Assembly (NCBI GenBank): GCA_046331665.1
Contig: JAXLQK010000035.1
Coordinates: 1 to 64,000 of the forward strand
DNA: 64,000 nucleotides
Direction of reading: 5' to 3'
Source of the DNA: CAWBAT01 sp046331665
Lineage (GTDB): Bacteria > Acidobacteriota > Terriglobia > Versatilivoradales > Versatilivoraceae
The position numbers were made by a program, and so were the translations under genes. Shown here piece by piece: positions 63,773 through 64,000 of the stretch. The notes under the pieces were generated by a model that saw only the letters and a program-made list of their open reading frames with translations, did not search any database and had not been told where the DNA came from. Position 1 is the stretch's first letter, and every line of letters begins with the position of its first letter.

Positions 63773-64000
63773 ATGGCTGACGTGAGAAGCTTATCAAAAA
63801 ATGGGTGCGCCCCAATTTCTCACTCAACCTCCATTGTTTCCTCTTTTGACTGGATTGCCCCGGACTATGATCGGATGTTTACGAATTCCCATACCGGGAT
63901 TGCCCAGCGGGAGTCCGTCTGGCGGTTTACCGATCGTCTTTTTAAACCCGGGCAACGCATTCTGGAGCTCAATTGCGGGACGGGGGTTGACGCACTGCAC
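63773..64000 (+). CDS. Class I SAM-dependent methyltransferase, N-terminal fragment
   Basis: The first 76 codons of a gene cut by the window edge. It starts ATG 63773 after AAGGGAA. The SAM-binding motif I is ILELNCGTGVDALH, preceded by a FDWIAPDYDRMF segment, as in many small-molecule methyltransferases. It follows the fourth radical SAM gene after 38 bases on the same strand, so it probably belongs to the same pathway. Confidence 0.82.
   Translation, partial: MADVRSLSKNGCAPISHSTSIVSSFDWIAPDYDRMFTNSHTGIAQRESVWRFTDRLFKPGQRILELNCGTGVDALH

Noticed and set aside
1..64000. CRISPR arrays, insertion sequences, prophage or tRNA/rRNA genes
   Set aside because: No regular short repeats, transposase or phage motifs, or folded tRNA-like arms were recognised when reading the window; small RNAs without strong motifs cannot be excluded by eye.

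Overview
The window is ordinary chromosome of a Gram-negative bacterium: it carries a complete Tol-Pal set, Lnt, outer-membrane proteins and no phage, plasmid or insertion-sequence genes. The most likely home is Acidobacteriota. This is inferred from the fused E2-E1 2-oxoglutarate enzyme, a kinase-fold protein of the type common in that phylum, several PilZ proteins and the mixture of housekeeping genes; no rRNA gene is present to settle it. Genes are dense on both strands. TTG and GTG starts are frequent and are often fixed by a strong Shine-Dalgarno (SD) sequence.

Layout. 1-1810: end of a copper-type RND efflux pump, a Cys-rich membrane-anchored protein and a secreted protein with two internal repeats. 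1863-3872: YjhG/YagF-type sugar-acid dehydratase. 4585-10718 (minus): a five-gene envelope operon, TPR protein - NfeD - stomatin-like protein - SPOR protein - Lnt. 10897-19143: LiaF-like membrane protein, MazG, peptide-binding lipoprotein, M3 peptidase, a very large MscS channel and a PilZ protein. 19864-23580: fused 2-oxoglutarate decarboxylase/dehydrogenase behind a striking palindrome. 23617-27861: CorC-like membrane protein, dicarboxylate symporter and MFS transporter. 28099-33000: PilZ membrane protein, a pair of unrecognised paralogues (one frameshifted), ferritin-like protein, bicupin, an HNH-like secreted protein and an SDR.

33063-38400 (minus): RecN - MiaB - bifunctional-nuclease-family protein - ParA - ParB. 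38632-43952: tolQ-tolR-tolA-tolB-pal-cpoB, with a strong terminator between pal and cpoB. 44038-46214: ssb followed by two zinc-ribbon proteins and a predicted pseudokinase. 46336-53601: PilZ protein, GNAT, IspA-type prenyl synthase, TPR protein, CoaD, RsmD, RecG and prfB. The prfB gene keeps the classical programmed +1 frameshift. 53762-57588: outer-membrane barrel, membrane-anchored cupredoxin and a LytS-type sensor kinase broken by two single-base frameshifts.

57701-64000: four consecutive cobalamin-binding-type radical SAM proteins, in two related pairs, followed by a class I methyltransferase that runs off the end of the window. This is the best candidate for an undescribed pathway. The other unusual items are the pseudokinase cassette, the frameshifted genes, the palindrome upstream of the 2-oxoglutarate enzyme and the paralogous helical proteins at 28.8-29.6 kb.
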